Assembly (NCBI GenBank): GCA_017517985.1
Contig: JAFWWX010000352.1
Span: forward strand, 1-5,122
Source: Clostridia bacterium
GTDB lineage: Bacteria > Bacillota_A > Clostridia > Oscillospirales > CAG-382
Reading direction: 5' to 3'
DNA length: 5,122 nt
Shown here: positions 1 to 5,122 of the stretch, in pieces
Position numbering within the stretch: position 1 is the stretch's first letter
Layout of the letters: each line of letters begins with the position of its first letter
Made by a program: the position numbers and the translations under genes
Notes under the pieces: model-generated
Told to the model about the DNA's origin: nothing
The model's input: the letters and a program-made list of their open reading frames with translations, nothing else
The model's database searches: none

Positions 1-479
1 AGATCTGCACTTACCCTTTTGAAATATACTCTTGCCTCTTCAATGTTCTTTCTATGAATAGACACCGTAACATATTTCTCCTGAATGATGGAATTTGCTC
101 CTGTAGCTTTATCAATTAAAAGCTGATTGTATTCCTTTCGGTATTCATCAAGGTCATCAGCCTTCATGTCGATGAGAATCTGATTTTCAAAATCAGCTTT
201 ATTAAGTGTTCTGTTATTGATAGTCAGCTTTGTTGTATCATTACTGTCAAGTGAATTCAGCAGTTCGGAATACTCCAGAAACATAGCTTCTTTGTCTGCT
301 TTTGATGCTACATAGTAGTTTATATCCTCGAACTTATACATCTTTGAGAATTTGTTTTTACCTACTTTGAAAATCCCATCATCATAAATTGTCTGGACAG
401 GAATAATGTCCTGAACACCTTTAGGAACTTTGAACTTCTCCTTATCTTGCTTAAATGTTGTTGTTAATGTTTTTATCAT
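1..479 (-). CDS. VirB4-like conjugation ATPase, N-terminal part (runs off the left edge)
   Basis: This is the first 159 codons of a VirB4/TraE-type ATPase; the rest lies beyond position 1. VirB4 proteins power assembly and substrate transfer in type IV secretion at the cytoplasmic face of the membrane. The visible part is only the N-terminal domain, so the Walker motifs are outside the window. Recognisable stretches are VPKGVQDIIPV (residues 18-28), IYDDGIFKVGKNKFSK (31-46), FEDINYYVASKADKEAMF (50-67), YSELLNSLDS (70-79), LDEYRKEYN (110-118) and KATGANSIIQEKY (124-136). From memory these match the CD1110-type VirB4 of Tn1549-like elements. The ATG at 479 follows a GGGGAG ribosome binding site (488-493) with 8 bases of spacing. 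The gene overlaps the end of the PrgI-like gene by 29 bases in another frame, which suggests coupled translation. Family assignment is strong; activity cannot be judged from this fragment. Confidence 0.9.
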   Translation of the reverse strand, partial: MIKTLTTTFKQDKEKFKVPKGVQDIIPVQTIYDDGIFKVGKNKFSKMYKFEDINYYVASKADKEAMFLEYSELLNSLDSNDTTKLTINNRTLNKADFENQILIDMKADDLDEYRKEYNQLLIDKATGANSIIQEKYVTVSIHRKNIEEARVYFKRVSAD

Positions 480-834
480 TCTTTTTTCTCCCCTTTCGCT
501 TCGCTTTCTTTGCTTCCTCAAGCAAGTTGTAATACAAATTGCAGTTCTTAAAAATCAGTCTCTTTGGAATAAGAAACTCTGATTTTATCCATGCAATAAT
601 GAATTTTTCTGCCGGCATACCGTTATATTTTACAAACCCCATAACCGCAAATGGAAATGCAACCAATACACAAAGCCAGCTTACAACTTCCAACCCAAAT
701 ATAGGTCTTCCAATGAAATACACTACTACGGCAATTACACATGCCAAAACAGAAAAAATAAACTGTCTTAAAGACAGTCCAAAGTACATTGATTCGGTAT
801 ATTCACGAATCTCTCTATTGATTTTAACTTCCAA
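451..834 (-). CDS. PrgI-family (VirB3-like) conjugation membrane protein
   Basis: A 127-residue membrane protein of the PrgI/TcpE type, found directly before VirB4 in Gram-positive conjugative elements and thought to act like VirB3 in the inner-membrane complex. The N-terminal signature is visible (MEVKINREIREYTES, then FGLSLRQFIFS at 18-28). Two membrane segments follow at about 24-41 and 49-68, then a short conserved GMPAEKFI region (72-79). The tail, roughly 107-119, is very basic and likely cytoplasmic. The start is TTG at 834: it follows an AAAGGAGG site (843-850) with 8 bases of spacing and keeps the conserved MEVKIN beginning, whereas the first ATG (residue 16) would remove it. The gene begins 17 bases after the VirB6-like gene and overlaps the VirB4 gene by 29 bases. 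Confidence 0.9.
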   Translation of the reverse strand: MEVKINREIREYTESMYFGLSLRQFIFSVLACVIAVVVYFIGRPIFGLEVVSWLCVLVAFPFAVMGFVKYNGMPAEKFIIAWIKSEFLIPKRLIFKNCNLYYNLLEEAKKAKRKGRKKNDKNINNNI

Positions 835-842
835 TATCCTTT

Positions 843-850
843 CCTCCTTT
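843..850 (-). promoter_or_regulatory. Ribosome binding site fixing the TTG start of the PrgI-like gene
   Basis: On the minus strand this reads AAAGGAGG, a near-perfect complement of the 16S rRNA 3' end, 8 bases before the TTG at 834-832. It supports the non-ATG start over the internal ATG 15 codons later. Confidence 0.85.
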
Positions 851-851
851 C

Positions 852-1688
852 TTACAATCCCATCATTTCACGCACGATTCTGTCAGCCATCTTAACTGCT
901 CCTACAAGCACCAACATATTGAATGCCAGTTCTCCTATATAGCTCCATACCATAGCTACCGGAGCTGCGTTAGCATCAACTACTGGTGGAGAAGCTGCAA
1001 AGACGGAAAATATAATGCAAGCCAGTAATATAATCGCGCCTTCAAGACATACTGCTGCATAGGATTTTAGAAAGCTCTTTCCGATCTGCTGTGTTGGTTC
1101 TCCGGCAAATGTGGCAAGTGGCACAGGAGCGATAGCAGTGTACATATATAGCTTAAAAAATCGTCCATAAACACTCATGATAATAATGAACGACAGTACC
1201 GTTATAAATAGACTTCCGATAAGAGTTACTGCCCACAAAGGGATACTTTCAAAGAATCCACATCCTTCTATTGCCGTTATCAATTCATCTGGCAACAACA
1301 TATCTTCTGTTCCTCCAACACCTGAAGACTTCATAATTGTTTGTATAACGCCTTGTGCTATATTGAACAATGCCATCATAAGTTCCAGCCCATAGGTCAC
1401 AACTCCTTTTGCAATAGCAAACCTTATAAATAGTTTCAACGCATGTTCAGGCTTCTTGACTTCTGTAAAGCTGCCACAGGTTTTCACCACCCCTACAACG
1501 AAAAAGAGGACCAGCAATGCCAGTCCAATAGCAAGTACCGCTCCATGGATGTCCAATATAACATCCCATATCGCACCACCTTTGAAGTTTTCGGGAGATT
1601 GTGTTAATAACTGCCACACTTCAGCCAGTTTCTTATTCCATGTGTTTAAGGAATTTTGCAGATTTTGTACAACCCAGTTATCCGACAC
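852..1688 (-). CDS. VirB6/TrbL-like conjugation channel protein
   Basis: A 278-residue polytopic membrane protein, of a length normal for the CD1112-type VirB6/TrbL-like proteins of Tn1549-like elements. In type IV secretion VirB6 forms part of the inner-membrane channel that DNA contacts. Hydrophobic segments lie at about 48-70, 90-118, 150-173, 178-196, 211-231 and 246-266. The region around AIAPVPLATFAGEPTQQIG (185-203), followed by KSFLKSYAAVCLEG (204-217), looks like the conserved loop and helix of this family. The C-terminus carries the motif KMADRIVREMMGL. The start is GTG at 1688, 8 bases after a very strong AAAAGGAGGTG site. It is separated from the Maff2-like gene by 130 bases holding a terminator and a possible leader ORF, so its expression may be controlled apart from the genes before it. 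Confidence 0.9.
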   Translation of the reverse strand: MSDNWVVQNLQNSLNTWNKKLAEVWQLLTQSPENFKGGAIWDVILDIHGAVLAIGLALLVLFFVVGVVKTCGSFTEVKKPEHALKLFIRFAIAKGVVTYGLELMMALFNIAQGVIQTIMKSSGVGGTEDMLLPDELITAIEGCGFFESIPLWAVTLIGSLFITVLSFIIIMSVYGRFFKLYMYTAIAPVPLATFAGEPTQQIGKSFLKSYAAVCLEGAIILLACIIFSVFAASPPVVDANAAPVAMVWSYIGELAFNMLVLVGAVKMADRIVREMMGL

Positions 1689-1723
1689 TGTTTACACCTC
1701 CTTTTCTCTGTTACATCTTTCAT
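1646..1723 (-). CDS. Possible 25-residue leader peptide overlapping the VirB6-like start
   Basis: A short reading frame starts at the ATG at 1723 and ends at a TAA at 1648-1646, inside the VirB6-like gene in another frame. It would encode MKDVTEKRRCKQC followed by RITGLYKICKIP: basic, with a CxxC pair and a third cysteine. Its own AGGAGGTG site (1732-1739) ends 8 bases before the ATG. The reading frame passes through the ribosome binding site and GTG start of the VirB6-like gene, so ribosomes translating it would cross, and could block or hand over to, that start. It may instead be a by-product of a duplicated ribosome binding site. I do not recognise the peptide, and coding use is unproven. 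Confidence 0.35.
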   Translation of the reverse strand: MKDVTEKRRCKQCRITGLYKICKIP

Positions 1724-1739
1724 TTTGGTTACACCTCCT
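1692..1739 (-). repeat. Duplicated ribosome binding site, two copies of AGGAGGTGTAA
   Basis: The 11-base minus-strand sequence AGGAGGTGTAA occurs at 1702-1692 and again at 1739-1729, offset by 37 bases, with similar flanks (AGAG before, C or AC after). The proximal copy serves the GTG start of the VirB6-like gene at 1688. The distal copy is followed by the ATG at 1723. Both are near-ideal complements of the 16S rRNA 3' end. They could come from a small tandem duplication or be two functional initiation sites. Confidence 0.7.
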
Positions 1740-1756
1740 CTCTGCGAAAAATCTGT

Positions 1757-1791
1757 ATAATAAAAAAGCTGACTATATTCGTAGTCAACTT
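1757..1791 (-). terminator. Intrinsic terminator after the Maff2-like gene
   Basis: In the minus-strand transcript a 10-base-pair stem with one G-U pair is formed by AAGUUGACUA (1791-1782) and UAGUCAGCUU (1775-1766), with the 6-base loop CGAAUA. The 3' arm runs directly into a run of six U (1767-1762), then AUUAU. This is the layout of a Rho-independent terminator. It lies 27 bases past the Maff2-like stop codon and 68 bases before the next ATG. The stem has only a few G-C pairs, so termination is probably partial and would let some transcription reach the VirB6-, PrgI- and VirB4-like genes. Confidence 0.75.
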
Positions 1792-1798
1792 ATGTATC

Positions 1799-1814
1799 GC
1801 AGCCTTTCGGCTGC
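1799..1814 (-). other. GNRA-tetraloop hairpin directly after the Maff2-like stop codon
   Basis: The minus-strand transcript reads GCAGCC GAAA GGCUGC, a perfect 6-base-pair G-C rich stem closed by a stable GAAA tetraloop, starting 4 bases after the stop codon. It has no U run of its own. Just before the terminator stem, it may shield the 3' end of a pilin-subunit mRNA against exonucleases. That role is inferred. Confidence 0.6.
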
Positions 1815-1818
1815 AACT

Positions 1819-2130
1819 TTATCCAACGATTAAATTCAGAATTTCTTTTGCAAAGGTAATGATTACACCACCTGCAAGAGTTAAGAAGCCGTTGGCTCTC
1901 TGTGATGGATCATGCGACTTTAAGGAAAGTCCAATTTGCACGATACCAAATCCAAGCAGAATCAGCCCAATGGCTCTAATCAAACTGAATATAAAAGTGG
2001 ATAAGTTATTGATGACAGTAAGCGGATCACTTGCTGCAAACACAAATGATGCTCCCAAAGTCATCAGTAAGACTACTGCAATATAAATCAGCATTACAGC
2101 TTTGAGTTTCTTTGATTTAATCTTCTTCAT
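1819..2130 (-). CDS. Maff2-family small membrane protein, probable VirB2/TrbC-like pilin subunit
   Basis: A 103-residue protein with a basic N-terminus (MKKIKSKKLK), a hydrophobic stretch (11-29) and a likely signal peptidase site near VFAAS (30-34). Two further hydrophobic segments follow at about 46-69 and 82-101, separated by the polar loop KSHDPSQRANG (71-81). Signal peptide plus two membrane helices at about 70 mature residues is the layout of VirB2/TrbC-type pilins. The C-terminal GFLTLAGGVIITFAKEILN is, from memory, the Maff2-family signature of Tn1549-like elements. The pilin role is inferred from layout and position between the VirD4- and VirB6-like genes. The ATG at 2130 follows AGGAGGG (2137-2143) by 6 bases and overlaps the VirD4 stop by 4 bases (ATGA), so translation is probably coupled. 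A terminator follows the gene. Confidence 0.88.
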   Translation of the reverse strand: MKKIKSKKLKAVMLIYIAVVLLMTLGASFVFAASDPLTVINNLSTFIFSLIRAIGLILLGFGIVQIGLSLKSHDPSQRANGFLTLAGGVIITFAKEILNLIVG

Positions 2131-3929
2131 GCTTTTCCCTCCTGAGTTTCATATAATTTTTGTACATCTTCTTCAGATAACAATTCATAGTTGCCTTGTA
2201 CTTCTGGAATGTCAGAAGCTACCACCACGCCATAGGCAAGTTTAATAGAAGCAATATCTTTCGTAACTTCTCCATGAACATAAGGTGCTTCTTTTCCATC
2301 TGTTGTAAGGGCGATATTAGGATGTTTCAAAATGTCAAACTTCAAATCAATAACAGGTCTTTCTCCTCTAATAAACAAAAGAGCGTATCTGTTATCCAGC
2401 ATACGCACTTCATCCGGAGTCAAAAGTTCTCTCCCACTTATTTGATAATTTGTTGAGTAGTTCCCATGATTGCCAAAGGTTCTCCCATAGGTGTTCGTAT
2501 CAATAGTTTCTTTCCCAAGCAGTTCACTGACATACTTGTGGGTTGACTGTTCATTTCCTCCAAGATACAAGAACTCATCGCAGTTACCTACGATTGATTC
2601 CCACTGCTTTTCAAACAAGGCTTTAAGCTGTGCAAGGTTCTGTAAGATGATACTTACTGACACACCTCTTGAACGCATAACCGAAAGAATCTTATCAAAA
2701 TCATCAGGAAGGCTCACATTTGCAAATTCATCCATGCAGAAATGAACATGCACCGGAAGCGAACCTCCATACTTATGGTCAGCCACATAAAATAACTGCT
2801 GAAAGATTTGCGTGTATAAAATGCTTACCAAGAAATTAAATGAACTGTCGTTGTCAGGAATAAGAGCAAAGAGAGCTACTTTCCTTTCTCCCATGCTTTG
2901 CAGGTCAAGTTCATCAGTTGCCGTAAGTGAAGCTAAACCTTCCAAATTAAACTTCTCTAATCTTGATGCAAGGGTAATCTGTATGCTCTTTAATGTCTTT
3001 CCTGAACCGGAATGATAAGCCTTATAGTATTTCACAGCTATATGATTCGGCTCCTTTGCTTCCAAGTCATAAAACAATAAATCAAGTGGACTGAAGTATG
3101 ATTCATCTTCTTCGCTTACATCTCCAGCCCTCAGCATTTCCATTACCATTGAAAAATTCTGCTCATCTTCAGGAGCTTCATACTTCAAATAGAAAATGAG
3201 TGCCAGGAGCAACATACTGGCCGCAGTATCCCAAAATGGGTCCTGCGACTGACTGCCCTTTGGTGTTGTACTCTTGAAAAGGTTGGTTACAAGTCTCTGA
3301 ACATCGTTATCGTCATCAAGATAAACAAACGGATTATAACAATGACTTCTTTCCATGCTAATTAGGTCAAGAACTCTCACTTCGTATCCTTTCTTTTCAA
3401 GCAACTTACCCGTATCCCTTACAATTTCTCCTTTCGGATCTAACACAACAAAAGAGGTATTCGCCTGCATGATATTCGGCTTACAATAGAATCTTGTTTT
3501 CCCTGAGCCCGAACCACCACATACTAAAACATTTAAGTTTCTTCTGTGCTTCTTTCCATTCATTCCAATACGAACACGCTGCGTTAATAATTTGTTATCC
3601 GAATCAGGCTTCTGCCTGTATTTCTTATTGATTGATTCAGCATTACCCCACTTAGCCGAACCATGTTCTTCACCTCTACGGTAATTCTTTTTAGTAGAAA
3701 TGTAGATGCCGATAGATATTCCATAAATCAGTAAAAAAATAAGAACAGACCTCAAGCTGTTCTCACATAACTTGATATTAAATGGATTTGCAAATACATC
3801 TTCGGCACCTAACAACATTTCTGCTATACCCGTTTCCATATACGGTGCTATAAGCAAAGCAAACCATATAACAGGCAATACCCCGATGAGGATCAAGATA
3901 ATCTCTGTCTTAATATTACCTTGCTTCAT
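2127..3929 (-). CDS. VirD4-type coupling protein (TraG/VirD4 family ATPase)
   Basis: A complete 600-residue membrane-anchored ATPase that would dock the relaxase-DNA complex at the secretion channel. Two N-terminal membrane segments lie at about 9-30 and 61-78. They are followed by the conserved EEHGSAKWG (87-95), Walker A GGSGSGKT (138-145), VVLDPKGE (161-168) typical of VirD4 proteins, DPFWDTAA (230-237), Walker B with VHVHFCMDE (393-401), the sensor-like SIILQNLAQL (426-435) and GNCDEFLYLGGNE (448-460). Length and motifs fit the CD1115-type VirD4 of Tn1549-like elements, and all ATPase motifs are intact. The ATG at 3929 lies inside the last codons of the preceding 65-residue gene (14-base overlap). 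The sequence before it, AGAAAGAAG, is a poor ribosome binding site, so initiation may rely on ribosomes finishing the gene before it. Its end overlaps the Maff2-like start by 4 bases. Confidence 0.96.
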   Translation of the reverse strand: MKQGNIKTEIILILIGVLPVIWFALLIAPYMETGIAEMLLGAEDVFANPFNIKLCENSLRSVLIFLLIYGISIGIYISTKKNYRRGEEHGSAKWGNAESINKKYRQKPDSDNKLLTQRVRIGMNGKKHRRNLNVLVCGGSGSGKTRFYCKPNIMQANTSFVVLDPKGEIVRDTGKLLEKKGYEVRVLDLISMERSHCYNPFVYLDDDNDVQRLVTNLFKSTTPKGSQSQDPFWDTAASMLLLALIFYLKYEAPEDEQNFSMVMEMLRAGDVSEEDESYFSPLDLLFYDLEAKEPNHIAVKYYKAYHSGSGKTLKSIQITLASRLEKFNLEGLASLTATDELDLQSMGERKVALFALIPDNDSSFNFLVSILYTQIFQQLFYVADHKYGGSLPVHVHFCMDEFANVSLPDDFDKILSVMRSRGVSVSIILQNLAQLKALFEKQWESIVGNCDEFLYLGGNEQSTHKYVSELLGKETIDTNTYGRTFGNHGNYSTNYQISGRELLTPDEVRMLDNRYALLFIRGERPVIDLKFDILKHPNIALTTDGKEAPYVHGEVTKDIASIKLAYGVVVASDIPEVQGNYELLSEEDVQKLYETQEGKA

Positions 3930-4113
3930 ATTCGCTTCTTTCTACGATACGAAAACTCTTTCGTTTCGCATTGGCAGTTTTGAGGATCAATTCATCGACT
4001 GCATCTGTGGGGCGTTCTTCTGATTTCAGTCTCGTCCTCATTTCATTTAGTGCATTGATTATGATATTCTGCTCATAATTGTCCATCACTATATATGACT
4101 TTTCCTCTCTCAT
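3916..4113 (-). CDS. Small hypothetical protein preceding VirD4 (65 residues)
   Basis: An uncharacterised soluble protein, mostly helical by eye, with no membrane segment, signal peptide or cysteine. The most family-like part is DNYEQNIIINALNEMRTRL (11-29), followed by ERPTDAVDELILK (33-45). From memory, similar small proteins sit before VirD4 in related elements, but I know no function. The ATG at 4113 lies 6 bases after the previous stop, with AGGAAAGG (4123-4130) 9 bases before it, partly hidden in a hairpin. The internal ATG at residue 10 (4086), just before DNYEQ, is an alternative start with GAGGAAAAG at a longer distance. The gene overlaps VirD4 by 14 bases, which suggests it is translated mainly as part of the transfer operon and may set VirD4 levels. 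Confidence 0.75.
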   Translation of the reverse strand: MREEKSYIVMDNYEQNIIINALNEMRTRLKSEERPTDAVDELILKTANAKRKSFRIVERSEYEAR

Positions 4114-4119
4114 ATCGAC

Positions 4120-4356
4120 CTACCTTTCCTGAAAGGTATCCCCTTTATCTCGAACTAAAAAGGCATTAGTCCTTTTTTCTCCATACATGTCCAGCAAATC
4201 GTCAATTCTTCTGGAATCTTCATAAGTTGCTCCGGCATAAAGAGAATACTCAACTCCATCAACCTTTACCTTTGTATCTGTTTTCTTCAGTTCAATTCCC
4301 TTCAAATTTTCTTCTTCAAAAAGATTGAACACATATCCTGCTTTTACTGCTAACAT
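4120..4356 (-). CDS. Small hypothetical protein (78 residues)
   Basis: An uncharacterised small soluble protein. The N-terminal half looks strand-rich (KAGYVFNLF at 5-13, KGIELKKTDTKVKVDGVEYSL at 19-39). The second half holds a charged helix (EDSRRIDDLLDMYGEKR, 46-62). There is no membrane segment or recognisable catalytic motif. The start is the ATG at 4356: AGGAG (4364-4368) lies 7 bases before it, and the ATG comes one base after the stop of the ArdC-like gene. A longer frame from a TTG at 4398 would run 41 bases into that gene without a good ribosome binding site, so I reject it. The position between an ArdC-like gene and VirD4 points to an accessory role in transfer, but function is unknown. 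Confidence 0.75.
   Translation of the reverse strand: MLAVKAGYVFNLFEEENLKGIELKKTDTKVKVDGVEYSLYAGATYEDSRRIDDLLDMYGEKRTNAFLVRDKGDTFQER
4121..4138 (-). promoter_or_regulatory. Hairpin over the stop codon and ribosome binding site between the two small genes
   Basis: The minus-strand transcript reads UACCUUU CAGG AAAGGUA, a perfect 7-base-pair stem with a 4-base loop. The loop and 3' arm contain the AGGAAAGG ribosome binding site of the 65-residue gene, and the 3' arm includes two bases of the stop codon of the 78-residue gene. A ribosome finishing the first gene would melt the stem and free the site, a usual design for translational coupling. The pairing is seen directly; the regulatory role is inferred. 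Confidence 0.5.
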
Positions 4357-4357
4357 T

Positions 4358-5122
4358 TTATCTCTCCTGTTCTGTTTTCTCTTTTCGCTGTTTCTCAATA
4401 GCCTCGTTCATTCTGCCATTGATTTCATTCATGGCTTTTCTAACAGTGTTAAGCTCAGAGCGAACTTCCTTATACTTCATTTCCTGATAAGATTCTGGCA
4501 GTTCAATGTCAATGCCGTTTGCATCAATACCATATCTTTTGCAAAGCATATAAGCTGCGATTTTTGCCTTATACTCATTCTCACTTCTGTTATAGCCATA
4601 ATTATCGGCAGCAAATTCAACATGAGCTAATTCAACAGAAACATCTCTGAAGAAAACATCAGGCTCAAGCCCACGCTTCACAAAGACCTTCTGATTTCTG
4701 ATGTCAAAGATGGCATTATGCTCACCATCAATAGCATCAACTGCTTCGATTGTAATTGGAGACTTGCTTACCAATGCTTTCAGTAACTGCCTGTCACTCA
4801 CATTCTTAAAGTAACTATCCTTTGGCATTCCGGTAGTCTGTGAAACATCAAACAGTTTCTTGACATTATATCCAGTTCCTTTTGAGCCATCAGCTTTTGT
4901 AAATTCAGTTGGCTCAATAATGCAAACACCTTTTTCACCTTTATTGATCATCACATTTCTACTCTTCCAGTCATCGAATGTTTTAAGCTGCATTGCTTCA
5001 GGATCCTGCTTGGCAATAAGGAGTGCATTGGAAACAGAATACATATTGAATCTCGCCTGAACATCAAGATATTTCATCAGTTCTGCTTTATCAAAAACAA
5101 TCGCTTCTGTTTCCTCTTTCAG
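4358..5122 (-). CDS. ArdC-like anti-restriction/ssDNA-binding protein with a degenerate zincin domain, 5' end beyond the window
   Basis: The frame stays open to position 5122, so the ATG at 5077 is internal and at least 15 further codons (LKEETEAIVFDKAEL) precede it. From that ATG, residues 3-65 resemble the ArdC N-terminal domain: YLDVQARFNMYSVSNALLIA, then AMQLKTFDDWKSRN, VMINKGEKGVCIIEP and the TGYNVKKLFDVSQT stretch. This domain binds single-stranded DNA and counters restriction during conjugation. The C-terminal part aligns by eye with the zincin-like domain of ArdC, but the HExxH site reads VELAH (148-152; 4636-4622), and the later motif reads EYKAKIAAYMLCKRYG, with Lys where ArdC-like proteins usually have a metal-binding Glu. 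It is therefore probably not an active metalloprotease. A charged helical tail ends the protein. One base separates its stop from the next start. From memory, related elements carry it as an LtrC-like protein. Confidence 0.8.
   Translation of the reverse strand: MKEETEAIVFDKAELMKYLDVQARFNMYSVSNALLIAKQDPEAMQLKTFDDWKSRNVMINKGEKGVCIIEPTEFTKADGSKGTGYNVKKLFDVSQTTGMPKDSYFKNVSDRQLLKALVSKSPITIEAVDAIDGEHNAIFDIRNQKVFVKRGLEPDVFFRDVSVELAHVEFAADNYGYNRSENEYKAKIAAYMLCKRYGIDANGIDIELPESYQEMKYKEVRSELNTVRKAMNEINGRMNEAIEKQRKEKTEQER
4364..4368 (-). promoter_or_regulatory. Ribosome binding site fixing the ATG start of the 78-residue gene
   Basis: The minus strand reads AGGAG here, inside the last codons of the ArdC-like gene and 7 bases before the ATG at 4356. 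It decides for the shorter 78-residue product over a 92-residue TTG-initiated frame. Confidence 0.75.

Noticed and set aside
1757..1788. Promoter between the Maff2-like and VirB6-like genes (TTGACT at 1788-1783 and TATTAT at 1762-1757 on the minus strand)
   Set aside because: The boxes resemble -35 and -10 elements, but the 20-base spacing is too long, and both fall within the terminator stem and U run, which explains them better.
539..2086. Several plus-strand open frames of 70-160 codons opposite the VirB6-, PrgI- and Maff2-like genes
   Set aside because: They lie opposite genes with clear family motifs, have no convincing ribosome binding sites, and their translations are low-complexity and show no family features.
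3949..3964. Six-base-pair inverted repeat (ACGAAA/TTTCGT) before the VirD4 start
   Set aside because: Short, AU-rich, inside the coding sequence of the 65-residue gene and too far from the ATG to hide a binding site; likely chance.
4120..4398. Longer 92-residue version of the 78-residue gene starting at the TTG at 4398
   Set aside because: It would overlap the ArdC-like gene by 41 bases with no good ribosome binding site, while the ATG at 4356 has AGGAG at 7 bases and follows the previous stop by one base.
2196..5060. Plus-strand open frames of 66-101 codons opposite VirD4 and the ArdC-like gene
   Set aside because: These are shadows of conserved minus-strand coding sequence, and none has a plausible start region or domain.
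4358..5077. ArdC-like gene as a complete 239-residue protein starting at the ATG at 5077
   Set aside because: The frame continues without a stop to the window edge, the ATG has no ribosome binding site, and the conserved ArdC domain begins right at this point, so the true start lies further right.
1..5122. CRISPR array, tRNA or rRNA genes, insertion sequences, attachment sites or an origin of transfer
   Set aside because: I saw no regularly spaced repeats, cloverleaf-like segments, transposase frames with terminal repeats, or integrase or relaxase genes; these parts of the element would lie outside this window.

Overview
The window is part of the conjugation (mating-pair formation) module of an integrative and conjugative element. 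It most resembles the Tn1549/CTn-type elements of Clostridia, the group that includes the Clostridioides difficile CD1110-CD1115 type genes. The evidence is the gene content and order, the AT-rich composition, the strong AGGAGG-type ribosome binding sites and the frequent TTG/GTG starts, all typical of Firmicutes. The host species cannot be named from the sequence. Family names are assigned by recognising motifs from memory; no search was run.

Every supported gene is on the minus strand, so transcription runs from high to low coordinates. In transcription order: (1) 5122-4358, the C-terminal part of an ArdC-like anti-restriction/ssDNA-binding protein with a degenerate zincin motif, its 5' end beyond the window; (2) 4356-4120 and (3) 4113-3916, two small proteins of unknown function; (4) 3929-2127, a VirD4-type coupling ATPase; (5) 2130-1819, a Maff2-family small membrane protein with a signal peptide, probably the VirB2/TrbC-like pilin subunit; (6) a 130-base spacer with a GNRA-loop hairpin, an intrinsic terminator, a duplicated ribosome binding site and a possible 25-codon leader ORF; (7) 1688-852, a VirB6/TrbL-like channel protein; (8) 834-451, a PrgI-family (VirB3-like) membrane protein; (9) 479-1, the N-terminal part of a VirB4-like ATPase running off the left edge.

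The genes are tightly packed. Three junctions overlap (4, 14 and 29 bases), and most others leave under 20 bases. This suggests one operon with translational coupling. VirD4 would bring the relaxase-DNA complex to the channel. VirB6, the PrgI-like protein and VirB4 would form the inner-membrane secretion core. The Maff2 protein would supply a small repeated surface or channel subunit, and the ArdC-like protein would protect or bind incoming single-stranded DNA. The one clear break in the operon is the terminator after the Maff2 gene, which may raise pilin output relative to the channel genes.

The module itself is of a known type. The points worth a second look are the regulatory spacer at 1689-1818, the hairpin over the ribosome binding site at 4121-4138, the degenerate metalloprotease motif and the two uncharacterised small proteins. 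No stretch over 300 bases lacks a gene.
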